Below are positions 1-7,283 of a stretch of 40,538 nucleotides of DNA, piece after piece (position 1 is the stretch's first letter; each line of letters starts with the position of its first letter). The DNA is from Pseudoduganella buxea (GTDB taxonomy: Bacteria; Pseudomonadota; Gammaproteobacteria; Burkholderiales; Burkholderiaceae_D). The translations under genes were made by a program, and so were the position numbers. The notes under the pieces were generated by a model. That model saw only the letters and a list, made by a program, of their open reading frames with translations, had not been told where the DNA came from and did not search any database. The stretch is taken from contig NZ_WNKZ01000057.1 in the NCBI RefSeq assembly GCF_009720835.1, positions 1 to 40,538 of the forward strand. Reading direction: 5' to 3'.

Positions 1-310
1 GTGTGGCTGGTCGTCCTCTCAGACCAGCTACTGATCGATGCCTTGGTAGGCCTTTACCCTACCAACTAGCTAATCAGATATCGGCCGCTCCAGGAGCACA
101 AGGCCTTGCGGTCCCCTGCTTTCATCCTTAGATCGTATGCGGTATTAGCGTAACTTTCGCTACGTTATCCCCCACTCTTGGGTACGTTCCGATATATTAC
201 TCACCCGTTCGCCACTCGTCAGCGGAGCAAGCTCCCTGTTACCGTTCGACTTGCATGTGTAAAGCATGCCGCCAGCGTTCAATCTGAGCCAGGATCAAAC
301 TCTTCAGTTT
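1..310 (-). rRNA. rrs: 16S ribosomal RNA, 5' part (runs off the window start)
   Basis: The reverse strand contains the universal 16S 5' region: AGAGTTTGATCCTGGCTCAG at about 284-303, then the 'attgaacgctggcggcatgc' block and, near position 1, the conserved 'gaccagccacac' region. The mature 5' end is placed near 310 by analogy with E. coli (AAACTGAAGAG here, AAATTGAAGAG there). Only about the first 310 nt are inside the window. The helix variants look betaproteobacterial, but I cannot assign a genus by eye. Confidence 0.97.
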
Positions 311-481
311 AATCTCTGTTTTTCCGATACTGCTATCGGAGGTCACTCACTCAAGAATCTGACGTTCCTCTTTCGAGGTCACGTTAAATTACTTGTGCGA
401 GCGTTTAATGCTATATTTTGAGCATCGAGACCGAAGTCTCGGGCACATCACATCAAACGCCCACACTTATCGACTGTTGAT

Positions 482-491
482 TGTTAAAGAA
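482..491 (-). promoter_or_regulatory. boxA antitermination element of the rRNA leader
   Basis: The reverse strand reads TTCTTTAACA, close to the rRNA boxA consensus TGCTCTTTAACA bound by NusB-NusE. It lies about 170 nt upstream of the mature 16S 5' end and downstream of both promoters, as expected for an rrn leader. Confidence 0.8.
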
Positions 492-567
492 TTCTTCGCT
501 TTTCAGCGGCGCCGCTGGGCTTGCACCCTTGACAAATCGTTGTGTTTGTCAGCAGCAGAGAGGTGAG

Positions 568-596
568 ATTATGCGGTGTTTCGTGCAGCTCGTCAA
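568..596 (-). promoter_or_regulatory. rRNA promoter P2 (sigma70 type)
   Basis: The reverse strand reads TTGACG, 17 nt, CATAAT (-35 at 591-596, -10 at 568-573). It lies 120 bp downstream of P1, the same tandem layout as E. coli rrn operons. Confidence 0.75.
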
Positions 597-687
597 CCCC
601 TCGTTTTCTACAACAGCGTAGTGTTTTTGTTCAGCCCCGCACTGCGGGCCTTCACTTCTTTCGCTACTACGCTGCAGCAGGGACAGA

Positions 688-716
688 ACTATAGCAAACA
701 CCTTGACAGGCCGCAA
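688..716 (-). promoter_or_regulatory. rRNA promoter P1 (sigma70 type)
   Basis: The reverse strand reads TTGCGG, 17 nt, TATAGT (-35 at 711-716, -10 at 688-693). A run of six A residues lies just upstream of the -35 on that strand and may act as part of an UP element. The predicted start is near 681. Confidence 0.7.
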
Positions 717-858
717 GCGCTTTTTTGACGCGGCCGGCCATCCTCCCCATCGCCCTTCCATTCCCGGCTTTCGCCACCCTGTCGCACATCCCTCGCCTGG
801 TGGACAGTTTTACGTTAGGTTATCTACACTTGCCGCCTAACTAAGAGACTGAACCAGC

Positions 859-2232
859 ATGTTCCCCACACCCAAAACACAAGAAACATTCAAGACCGTC
901 CTGGCCTGGCTGCACCGGGGCTTCGACCGTACCGCCACGTGGGTGACGCAACTGTCGTGGTGGAAATTCTTCCTGTTCGCGGCGCTGGCCCTGATTGCCG
1001 CCTCCATCCTGCAGGAAGAGCTGTTCTCGCCCAGTGTTGACGAAGAAACGGAGATGCAGTCGCACAAGCGGGGCAAGTCCGGCGCGGACGACCCGAATAT
1101 CGTTATCGACGACAGTGGCATCCGTTTCAATACGCGCGGCGGCAAGCTGCGCAAGGAAACGCCGGCCGTGCCGGAAGCGCCCGAAGCGCCCGAAGCGCCC
1201 GAAGCGCCCGAAGCCCCGGAAGTCCCGGAAGCGCCCGAAGCACCCGAGGCGTCCGAAGCGCCGGAGGCCCCGGAGGCGCCACCGCTGCCGGAAGTGCCCG
1301 AATCGCCCCCCGAGAAATCAGGCAAGCCGGCCAAATCGGCGTCCGCCGTGACGACCCTGCCTGGCGAGGAAGTGCATATCGAGTTGCCACCGCAGATCGG
1401 CGAAGAACTGTCGAACGCGCTGGAAAAAGCGGTGGACAATGCCGCCGAGGAAAAGGTATCGCGCTACCACGAGCAGGCCTCGACGTGGTTCAAGAGCTTC
1501 GTGTCGCTGCTCGTGCTGACCTTGTTCGGGATGAAAGCCCTGATGGGCGGCAAGAAGAAGGCGGAGGCGGAAACCCAGTCGGCCAATGCCGCGGCTGAGC
1601 GCGAATCGATGCAGCGCCAGCTGTCCGAAGCAAAAATGCAGATGATGCAGGCCCAGGTCGAACCCCATTTCCTGTTCAACACCCTGGCCTCCGTCGAACA
1701 CCTGATCGAAACGGACCCGCCCCGCGCGTCGGCCATGCAGCGCAGCCTGATCAAGTACCTGCGCGCCGTGCTGCCGCAAATGCGCGACAACACCTTGATT
1801 ACCAACCTGGGCCGCGAGGCCGACATGGTGGTGGCCTACCTGGCCCTGTTGAAGATGCGGATGGAGGAACGCCTGACCATCGACTTCAATATTCCCGACG
1901 GCCTGCGCAGCGCCGCCTTTCCGCCGATGATGCTGCAGTCGATGGTGGAAAACGCCATCAAGCATGGCCTGGAAGGCAAGCCCGAAGGCGGCACCTTGCG
2001 CGTACGCGCGGAAGTGGCGCACAGCAAGCTGCGTGTCATCGTCGCCGACGACGGTCTGGGCTTCGGCGCCAAGCCCAGCGACGGCACGGGCCTGGGCCTG
2101 CTGACCATCCGCGAGCGGCTCAAGCTGCTGCACGGCGACCAGGGGCAGTTGCATATCGAGCCGAACACGCCCAGCGGCGTCATCGCCACGATCGAGGTGC
2201 CTTATCAGTTGTCGCAACAGGCGCCGAAATGA
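859..2232 (+). CDS. LytS/AlgZ-type membrane sensor histidine kinase with Pro-Glu-Ala repeat linker
   Basis: This 457-residue kinase has a first membrane segment at about 36-52 and a presumed periplasmic stretch 55-210. That stretch contains twelve PEA-like tripeptides (105-140) and a small 'NIVIDDSGIRF' region (80-90). A second membrane segment lies at about 212-230, followed by a charged coiled-coil linker. The catalytic part belongs to the His_kinase family (PF06580): phospho-acceptor His270 in EPHFLFN, N-box VENAIKHG (363-370), G1 DDGLGF (397-402) and G2 GTGLGLLTIRERL (409-421). It should autophosphorylate and signal to the LytTR regulator 65 bp downstream. I do not recognise the sensor domain, so the stimulus is unknown. 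The ATG at 859 has no strong ribosome binding site but gives a sensible N-terminus. Confidence 0.9.
   Translation: MFPTPKTQETFKTVLAWLHRGFDRTATWVTQLSWWKFFLFAALALIAASILQEELFSPSVDEETEMQSHKRGKSGADDPNIVIDDSGIRFNTRGGKLRKETPAVPEAPEAPEAPEAPEAPEVPEAPEAPEASEAPEAPEAPPLPEVPESPPEKSGKPAKSASAVTTLPGEEVHIELPPQIGEELSNALEKAVDNAAEEKVSRYHEQASTWFKSFVSLLVLTLFGMKALMGGKKKAEAETQSANAAAERESMQRQLSEAKMQMMQAQVEPHFLFNTLASVEHLIETDPPRASAMQRSLIKYLRAVLPQMRDNTLITNLGREADMVVAYLALLKMRMEERLTIDFNIPDGLRSAAFPPMMLQSMVENAIKHGLEGKPEGGTLRVRAEVAHSKLRVIVADDGLGFGAKPSDGTGLGLLTIRERLKLLHGDQGQLHIEPNTPSGVIATIEVPYQLSQQAPK
1171..1278 (+). repeat. 12-unit, 9-bp in-frame tandem repeat (Pro-Glu-Ala)
   Basis: Twelve consecutive 9-bp units of the type ccGAAGCGc encode PEA, with single variants PEV and SEA, inside the kinase gene. 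The first four or five units are nearly identical in DNA and later ones have diverged at wobble positions, so copy number could change by slippage without breaking the frame. Confidence 0.9.
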
Positions 2233-2297
2233 AGAGATTGCACGCGGCGCCGATTCGTTGAATAATTGGCACCCATTGCCCTCTTCTACCCGCGACC

Positions 2298-3059
2298 ATG
2301 CCCACTGCGATACTAGCCGACGATGAACGTTTGATGCGCGACCAGCTGCGCATGCGCCTGGGCCAGGTATGGCCCGAGCTGGAGATCATCGGCGAGGCCA
2401 AGAACGGCGACGAGGCCATTACGCTCGTGGACGAACTCAAGCCCGACTTCACTTTCCTCGACATCCGCATGCCCGGCAAGACGGGCATGGAAGCGGCGGC
2501 CGCCATCGGCGGGCGCAGCCACGTCGTCTTCGTCACGGCCTACGACGCCTATGCCGTCGAGGCCTTCGAGCGGGGCGCTGTCGACTATGTGCTCAAGCCA
2601 CCCGAGCAGGAGCGCCTGAAGATCACGGCCGAGCGCCTGAAGGAACGCCTGGCCAGGCCGGCGGGCGACGTCAACGCCAGCGTCACGGCGATGCTGTCGC
2701 AACTGGCGGAGAAGATCGCCACGCCCAAGCCGAAATTCCTGCAGTGGATCCAGGCCAGCATCGGTCAGGACCTGCGCATGATTCCCGTCGAGGAAATCCT
2801 GTTCTTCCGCTCGGATGAAAAATACACCTGCGTACAAACGGAAAAATTCGAGGCCCTGATCCGCAAGCCCGTGCGCGACCTGGCCGAGGAACTCGACCCA
2901 TCGCTGTTCTGGCAGATCCACCGCGCCACCCTTGTCAATGTCAACGCGATCGAAGGCGTCACGCGCGATATCCGCGGCCGTCACCTGGTGATGATCAAGG
3001 GCCGGCCCGACAAGCTTGAAGTCAGCCGCAGCTTCCTCCATCTGTTCAAGCAGATGTAG
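2298..3059 (+). CDS. LytTR-family DNA-binding response regulator (AlgR/LytR type)
   Basis: The 253-residue protein has a receiver domain at about 3-120, with acidic pair Asp8/Asp9, phospho-acceptor Asp55 in FLDIRMPG, the FVTAYD switch region and the Lys of VLKPP. A C-terminal LytTR DNA-binding domain follows at about 150-250 (IPVEEILFFRSDEKYTCVQT, then FWQIHRATLVNVNAI). It is almost certainly the partner of the kinase just upstream (65-bp gap, same strand). Regulators of this type bind direct repeats and often control surface, polysaccharide or motility genes. No target can be named from this window. The start at 2298 gives the canonical receiver N-terminus, though no clear Shine-Dalgarno precedes it. 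Confidence 0.92.
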   Translation: MPTAILADDERLMRDQLRMRLGQVWPELEIIGEAKNGDEAITLVDELKPDFTFLDIRMPGKTGMEAAAAIGGRSHVVFVTAYDAYAVEAFERGAVDYVLKPPEQERLKITAERLKERLARPAGDVNASVTAMLSQLAEKIATPKPKFLQWIQASIGQDLRMIPVEEILFFRSDEKYTCVQTEKFEALIRKPVRDLAEELDPSLFWQIHRATLVNVNAIEGVTRDIRGRHLVMIKGRPDKLEVSRSFLHLFKQM

Positions 3060-3155
3060 CCGTCCCAGGGTGGCCTGAGCCATATCAAGCAACCGGACAC
3101 TCAGCTGTATTACGGTCTTTGATACGGTAGCCGGACGGCGACCGAAGGAGACCCG

Positions 3156-3923
3156 ATGCGACCAACCCCCATCCTGCTGGGCGGTGCGCTGTTGCTGGCG
3201 GCAAGGCTGGCCTGGCGCAGCGCCGCCTGCCCCGCCACCCCGGCGGAACAACACGATGCCGACGCCCGCGCCCAGCTGGCGGGCCGGCGCGCGACCGATT
3301 ACGCCCTGGAAAATATCCGCGAGGAAGAACGCGCCCATATCGCGCGCGAGCTGCACGACGACCTCGGCCAGTTGCTGGCCACCTTGCGTGTCGACATGAG
3401 CCTGCTGATGCAGCAACCGGTGGCGAACGACGCCACGCGCGAGCTGCTCACGGGCATGGACGGCCGCCTGCTGTCGGCCATCACGTCGCTGCGCCGCATC
3501 GCCAGCAACCTGCGGCCCCGTGCGCTCGACGAAGGGGGCCTGTACTTCGCGCTGCAATCGCTGCGCCACGATTTCCAGCAGCGCCACGGCGTGAACTGCG
3601 TGCTGGAGGCACAGGAAAACGAACTGGTGCTGAACGACCGCTGCAGCACCGCCATCTTCCGCATCGTGCAGGAATCGCTGACGAACATAGCCCGCCATGC
3701 CGGGGCGCACAATGTGCGCATCGCGCTGCGCCGGGCCCGCGGCCTGCTGCGCATCACCATCGAGGACGACGGCCGCGGCATCGCCCAGTCCGATATGGAG
3801 AAGCCGGCCTCGTTCGGCCTGCTCGGCATGCGCGAGCGGGTGTGGGCCATCCGCGGCGACATCACCATCAGCGGCGGCCCGCGCGGCACCCGCATAGAAA
3901 TCCAGCTGCCACTACCGGAGTGA
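3156..3923 (+). CDS. NarL-class sensor histidine kinase (HisKA_3), lacking a sensor domain
   Basis: The 255-residue protein starts 5 nt after a good ribosome binding site (GAAGGAG). A single membrane or signal-anchor segment lies at about 6-20. HisKA_3 dimerisation follows, with phospho-acceptor His67 in ARELHDDLGQ, then an HATPase_c domain with N-box VQESLTNIARH (Asn177), G1 DDGRGI (204-209) and G2 GLLGMRERV (221-229). There is almost no extracytoplasmic region, so the input probably comes from a partner protein or the membrane. No NarL/LuxR-type regulator, the usual partner of this class, is next to it. It lies 96 bp after the LytTR regulator, and the stop is followed after 3 nt by a small membrane protein, suggesting a shared transcript. 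Confidence 0.88.
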   Translation: MRPTPILLGGALLLAARLAWRSAACPATPAEQHDADARAQLAGRRATDYALENIREEERAHIARELHDDLGQLLATLRVDMSLLMQQPVANDATRELLTGMDGRLLSAITSLRRIASNLRPRALDEGGLYFALQSLRHDFQQRHGVNCVLEAQENELVLNDRCSTAIFRIVQESLTNIARHAGAHNVRIALRRARGLLRITIEDDGRGIAQSDMEKPASFGLLGMRERVWAIRGDITISGGPRGTRIEIQLPLPE

Positions 3924-3926
3924 ATC

Positions 3927-4202
3927 ATGAGCATCGATACACTGCCCGTTTCAACGGAGCGCAAGCAAAAACGCCTTGTAAGTGGCGGCGGGCCGCCCTA
4001 CGATGAAGGCATGCAGAAACGCGTGGAGAAACTGGAGGAAGATGTGGCCACGATCAAGGCCGACCTGGCCGTGATCAAGGCTACGTACGCCACCAAGACC
4101 GATATCGCCGATGCAAAGGTTGCCATCATCATGTGGGTCGTCACGGCCGTATTCCTGGCGCAATTGCTGCCCACCGTGCTGAAGATCTACCTGCCGGCCT
4201 GA
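3927..4202 (+). CDS. Small coiled-coil protein with one C-terminal membrane segment
   Basis: This 91-residue protein begins 3 nt after the kinase stop, with GGAG at a good distance upstream, so it is probably translated from the same message. Residues about 29-65 form a charged heptad-like helix (MQKRVEKLEEDVATIKADLAVIK). Residues about 66-88 form a single hydrophobic segment (VAIIMWVVTAVFLAQLL). The arrangement resembles XhlA/DUF1640-type coiled-coil membrane proteins, but that is a shape resemblance, not a firm family call. Met29 (4011) is a possible later start that would remove a low-complexity leader. A role as input or scaffold for the neighbouring sensor-poor kinase is inference only. 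Confidence 0.7.
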   Translation: MSIDTLPVSTERKQKRLVSGGGPPYDEGMQKRVEKLEEDVATIKADLAVIKATYATKTDIADAKVAIIMWVVTAVFLAQLLPTVLKIYLPA

Positions 4203-4224
4203 CCGTAGCGAATCGGCGAATGAA

Positions 4225-4255
4225 AAAAGCCGCCGGCTTGCGCCAGGCGGCTTTT
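4225..4255. terminator. Bidirectional rho-independent terminator
   Basis: AAAAGCCGCC (4225-4234) and GGCGGCTTTT (4246-4255) form a perfect 10-bp stem with an 11-nt loop and A/T runs on both sides. It lies between the small membrane-protein gene (+) and the porin gene (-), so it can end transcription from both. Confidence 0.85.
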
Positions 4256-4297
4256 GCTTGAATCACGATCGTGCGGTGCCTGCGGCGCCGCAGCCGA

Positions 4298-5389
4298 TCA
4301 GAAGGTGTGGCGCACGCCCAGGTTGAAGGCCGCGTCGCCGCTGCCCGCCTCGTTGTTGTTACCCACCGTGTAGCCGGCACCGTTCTTGTTCTTGATCTTG
4401 GCGTAGGCGACATAGGCGCTGGTGCGCTTGGACAGCGAGTACGAATAGCCCACGGCCCACTGGTGCGCGTCCTGGTTGTTCACCGTCTTGTCGTTCTTGT
4501 TCATCCACGACGCCATCACGGTGCCGTTGCCGACCGGCGCCGTGAGACCGACCAGCGCGTCGTTGCTGTCCGTCGACGGACGTGGTGGCGTGCGCAGGCC
4601 GAAGGCGTTGGCGACCGGAATCGGGGAGCTGTTCAGGCCCTTGTCCCATTCGTAGGCGGCGAACAGCTTGACGACCTTGAAGTCATAGTTGGCGGCCAGC
4701 AGCGTGTTCTTGCCGTCGTCGCGGTTGATGGCGGCAGCCGTGCCCGTGGCGGCGACATCGTTGTTGCGGTTATTGTGCACCAGGCGCACGTTCAGGCCGA
4801 AGCCGGTGTAATTGAAGCCGATGGCGTACTGGCGGCCGGCCGTGTTGTCGCCGGACTGCTCGCCCAGCGCGTACAGGCCGTCCACGGAGAAGCCGGACCA
4901 GCTCGGCGTCGTGTAGACGATGGCATTGCTGACGCGGGTATTGACGCCGCCGGCCGGGAACAGGTTCTTGATATTGCCTGCATAGCCGGCGCCGAACGGG
5001 TCGGCCACCTGGCTCATGGCGTTGTACAGGGGGTTGTACTGGCGGCCCAGGGTCAAGGTACCCAGCGACTTGCTTTTCAGGCCGACGAAGGCCTGGCGGT
5101 TGAACAGGGCACTGCTGGAGTTGTCCAGCGAACCGTCATCGAGGCGGAAACCCGTTTCCAGGGTGAAGATGGCCGACAGGTCGCCGCCCAGGTCTTCCAC
5201 GCCACGGAAACCGATGCGCGACTGGCTGCCGATGCCGCTGGTCAGCTTGGTCACGTCACCCGCAGCGCCGCCCGTTTCACGGACGATGCCGGCATCGACG
5301 ATACCGTAGATCGTGACATTCGATTGCGCGTGGGCGGTCAGTGCTGCGAAGCTGCCGGCGAAAATTGCGGCCAGGGTAAGTTTTTTCAC
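4298..5389 (-). CDS. Gram-negative general porin (Burkholderiales type)
   Basis: The 363-residue outer-membrane trimeric porin has a cleavable signal peptide (MKKLTLAAIFAGSFAALTAHA, cut before QSNVTIYG) and alternating beta-strand sequence throughout. It ends in the outer-membrane signature C-terminus with terminal Phe (NLGVRHTF). 'SNVTIYGIVDAGI' at the N-terminus is typical of OmpC-like porins in Burkholderiales. It should allow passive diffusion of small hydrophilic solutes. The start codon is GTG at 5389 (GTG AAA AAA), with GAGA upstream. An upstream hairpin (5425-5439) lies in the leader. The gene is monocistronic and ends against a shared terminator. Confidence 0.93.
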   Translation of the reverse strand: MKKLTLAAIFAGSFAALTAHAQSNVTIYGIVDAGIVRETGGAAGDVTKLTSGIGSQSRIGFRGVEDLGGDLSAIFTLETGFRLDDGSLDNSSSALFNRQAFVGLKSKSLGTLTLGRQYNPLYNAMSQVADPFGAGYAGNIKNLFPAGGVNTRVSNAIVYTTPSWSGFSVDGLYALGEQSGDNTAGRQYAIGFNYTGFGLNVRLVHNNRNNDVAATGTAAAINRDDGKNTLLAANYDFKVVKLFAAYEWDKGLNSSPIPVANAFGLRTPPRPSTDSNDALVGLTAPVGNGTVMASWMNKNDKTVNNQDAHQWAVGYSYSLSKRTSAYVAYAKIKNKNGAGYTVGNNNEAGSGDAAFNLGVRHTF

Positions 5390-5424
5390 TTGATGTTCTC
5401 TTATTGAAGTTTCGGATTGTGGCG

Positions 5425-5439
5425 CCGGCTTGCAGCCGG
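5425..5439 (-). other. Short hairpin in the porin 5' leader
   Basis: CCGGCT-TGC-AGCCGG is a perfect 6-bp stem with a 3-nt loop about 35 nt upstream of the porin start. It may affect message stability or translation, but there is no evidence beyond the inverted repeat. I see no convincing -35/-10 pair in the rest of the 5390-5535 gap. Confidence 0.35.
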
Positions 5440-5535
5440 GGACGCCGTGGATCTACCGCGACGTATCTTGCCTTCCAAATACTTCAACAATATGACACCA
5501 ACAACTTGTTGCTGCGTTACAACAACAGTTACGAT

Positions 5536-6180
5536 TTACTTCAGGCGGGCCGTCAGCAGCCAGTAGTGCTCGGAGCGGCGCACGCGGATCTCGCGCGCGG
5601 CGTTGCCCAGCTTCTTGCGCAGGTAGCTGTCGGTCGGGAAATTCTTGACGATCTCGACCCGCTCGCCCGCCATCATGCGCTGCTGGTGGGTATTGCCTTC
5701 CAGGTCGGTACGGGCGATCACCGTCGTCAAGCCTTCGACATAGCATTCGTCCACCAGCACCAGCAGCACATCCTTGCCCAGCTTCGCGCGCAGCTGCGCC
5801 AGGTGCTTTTCCTGCTCTTCCCGCTTCACATGGGACCACCACAAACCGGCGAACACGGCCGTGTACTCGCCGATATCGGCGGGCAGGTCGAAGGCATCGG
5901 CCTGGCCGAAGGTGACGTTGTCCGGCAGGCCATGCGCCTCGGCCCGGGCCAGCACTTCGGAGCTGATATCGGTGGCATGCACCGCATCGGCCGTCTCGGC
6001 GATGATGCGGGTCCAGTAGCCCGTGCCGCAGGCCAGTTCCAGCACCGTGTGGCCTGCCAGCACGTCGGCCACGCGGGCCGCGACGGCGGCCAGGTCGTCC
6101 TGGCACGCGGGTTCGTCATACGCAGCGTCCAGCTGGTCCGCGTTGACGACAAAAAATTTCTTCAGCAATTCGTGATTCAT
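5536..6180 (-). CDS. Class I SAM-dependent methyltransferase
   Basis: The 214-residue soluble protein has the Rossmann-fold SAM-binding motif I VLELACGTGYWT (about 46-57), an acidic motif II residue in 'HATDISSEVL' and 'FDLPADIGEYTAVF' as motif III/IV. The substrate is unknown. The fold belongs to the Methyltransf_25/31-like group. The gene starts 3 nt after the cysB stop on the same strand, so it is probably co-transcribed with cysB. Whether it has a link to sulfur metabolism (SAM is a sulfur metabolite) is speculative. Confidence 0.85.
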   Translation of the reverse strand: MNHELLKKFFVVNADQLDAAYDEPACQDDLAAVAARVADVLAGHTVLELACGTGYWTRIIAETADAVHATDISSEVLARAEAHGLPDNVTFGQADAFDLPADIGEYTAVFAGLWWSHVKREEQEKHLAQLRAKLGKDVLLVLVDECYVEGLTTVIARTDLEGNTHQQRMMAGERVEIVKNFPTDSYLRKKLGNAAREIRVRRSEHYWLLTARLK

Positions 6181-6183
6181 GGA

Positions 6184-7125
6184 TTACAGCTCGTAGTTCT
6201 CGTGTTCGCCCCGCATGGCCTGTTCGATCAGCTTGCGGTTCAGGGTCGGGGCCAGCAGTTCAATAAAGGTATAAATATAGGAGCGCAGGTAGGCGCCCTG
6301 CTTGACGGCCACTCTCGACACATTCATGCCGAACAGGTGGCCGACAGGAATGGCGCGCAGGTTGCGGTCCCGCTCGGGGTCGAAGGCCATGCCGGCAATG
6401 ATGCCAACGCCCATGCCCAGTTCGACATAAGTCTTGATGACGTCCGCGTCGATGGCTTCCAGCAGCACGTCCGGTTTCAGCCCGCGCAGCGAGAACGCGT
6501 GGTCGATCTTGCTGCGCCCGGCAAACGCGCCGTCGTAGGTAATCAGGGGAAAGGCGGCGATTTCCTCCAGCGACACGGACTTCGTCTTCAACAGCGGGTG
6601 GTCGGGCGCCACCACCACCACGTGCTCCCACTGGTAGCACGGCAGGGTCACCAGCCCGTCGATGCCGGCGATGGATTCCGTGGCGATGGCCAGGTCGGCC
6701 TGGTCGCGCTGCACCATTTCGGCGATCTGGCGGGGATTGCCTTGCAATAAAGACAAGCGCACCTTGGGGAACTTCACCATGAAGGCCTGCACCACCTTCG
6801 GCAAGGTGTAGCGGGCCTGGGTGTGCGTGGTGGCGATGGTGAAGCTGCCGCTGTCCTGGGCCGCGTATTCCTTGCCGATCCGTTTCAGGCTGTCGATTTC
6901 CTGCATGATCAGCTCGACGGACTCCAGCACCAGGCGGCCCGGCTCCGTCAGGCCGCGGATGCGCTTGCCGTGGCGGGTAAAGATATCCACGCCCAACTCT
7001 TCTTCCAGTTCGATGATGGCCTTCGACACACCCGGCTGCGAAGTGAACAATGCCTTGGCGGCATCGGTCAGGTTGTAATTCTGCCGTACGGCTTCCCGTA
7101 CGAATCTCAGTTGGTGAAGGTTCAT
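6184..7125 (-). CDS. cysB: CysB-family LysR-type regulator of sulfur assimilation
   Basis: The 313-residue protein has a winged HTH at about 1-60 (MNLHQLRFVREAVRQNYNLT; SQPGVSKAIIELEEELG) and a periplasmic-binding-like effector domain. Sulfate-contact residues of the classical CysB structure are present by position: Thr100, Thr102 and Gln103 in ATTHTQARYTLP, Thr149 in AIATES, and Trp166. Position 202, Thr in enterobacterial CysB, is Ala here (GAFAGRS). CysB activates cys genes with N-acetylserine or O-acetylserine under sulfur limitation. The gene is divergent from cysI, as expected for a LysR regulator and its target, and shares a 158-bp gap containing two dyads. Confidence 0.93.
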   Translation of the reverse strand: MNLHQLRFVREAVRQNYNLTDAAKALFTSQPGVSKAIIELEEELGVDIFTRHGKRIRGLTEPGRLVLESVELIMQEIDSLKRIGKEYAAQDSGSFTIATTHTQARYTLPKVVQAFMVKFPKVRLSLLQGNPRQIAEMVQRDQADLAIATESIAGIDGLVTLPCYQWEHVVVVAPDHPLLKTKSVSLEEIAAFPLITYDGAFAGRSKIDHAFSLRGLKPDVLLEAIDADVIKTYVELGMGVGIIAGMAFDPERDRNLRAIPVGHLFGMNVSRVAVKQGAYLRSYIYTFIELLAPTLNRKLIEQAMRGEHENYEL

Positions 7126-7162
7126 TGATTTCCCGGCTATAGAGCCGCTATTTTACGCGCAA

Positions 7163-7187
7163 GCTTATGCCACATACGCATATAAGC
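7163..7187. promoter_or_regulatory. Candidate CysB operator, dyad 1 (cysB-cysI gap)
   Basis: GCTTAT, 13 nt, ATAAGC is a perfect 6-bp inverted repeat. It is AT-rich against a GC-rich background and centred between the two divergent genes, as expected for a LysR-family site. It lies nearer to cysB and could mediate autoregulation. Assignment to CysB is by position and shape only. Confidence 0.5.
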
Positions 7188-7207
7188 AAATAAAGACTAA
7201 GTCGTTT

Positions 7208-7230
7208 GGAATAAAGCAGCAGTTTATTAC
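7208..7230. promoter_or_regulatory. Candidate CysB operator, dyad 2 (upstream of cysI)
   Basis: AATAAA, 7 nt, TTTATT (7210-7228) is a perfect inverted repeat, almost extended by GG and CC at its ends. It lies about 55-75 bp before the cysI start, where an activator would contact RNA polymerase. A weak GATACT at 7237-7242 may be the cysI -10 with no recognisable -35, as is common at activated promoters. Confidence 0.45.
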
Positions 7231-7283
7231 CATAGCGATACTTTGGGGAAGCCTTCACGCCCCGTCGCGAACTTAGGACCGAC

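Larger units (their letters stand above)
311..681 (-). other. 16S rRNA operon leader (non-coding)
   Basis: This stretch between the rRNA promoters and the mature 16S 5' end has no credible gene. It is less GC-rich than the flanking genes and includes boxA and the P2 promoter. Part of it should pair with the 16S-23S spacer for RNase III processing, but the partner strand lies outside the window. Short open frames here, for example 549-761 on the minus strand, are not supported by codon use or a ribosome binding site. Confidence 0.8.

Noticed and set aside
634..650. CCCGCACTGCGGG palindrome between the rRNA promoters
   Set aside because: The centre is one base, so no hairpin can form. It is too short to call a protein site without comparison.
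549..761. 70-codon open frame on the minus strand in the rRNA leader
   Set aside because: It overlaps both rRNA promoters and the leader and has no protein-like composition.
837..1439. Reverse-strand open frame coding a collagen-like Gly-Ala-Ser repeat
   Set aside because: It is the mirror of the Pro-Glu-Ala repeat in the sensor kinase. It has no ribosome binding site and no relatives that I recognise.
2267..2281. TGGCACCCATTGCC before the LytTR regulator, resembling a sigma54 promoter
   Set aside because: Only 8 nt separate GG and GC. Sigma54 promoters need 10.
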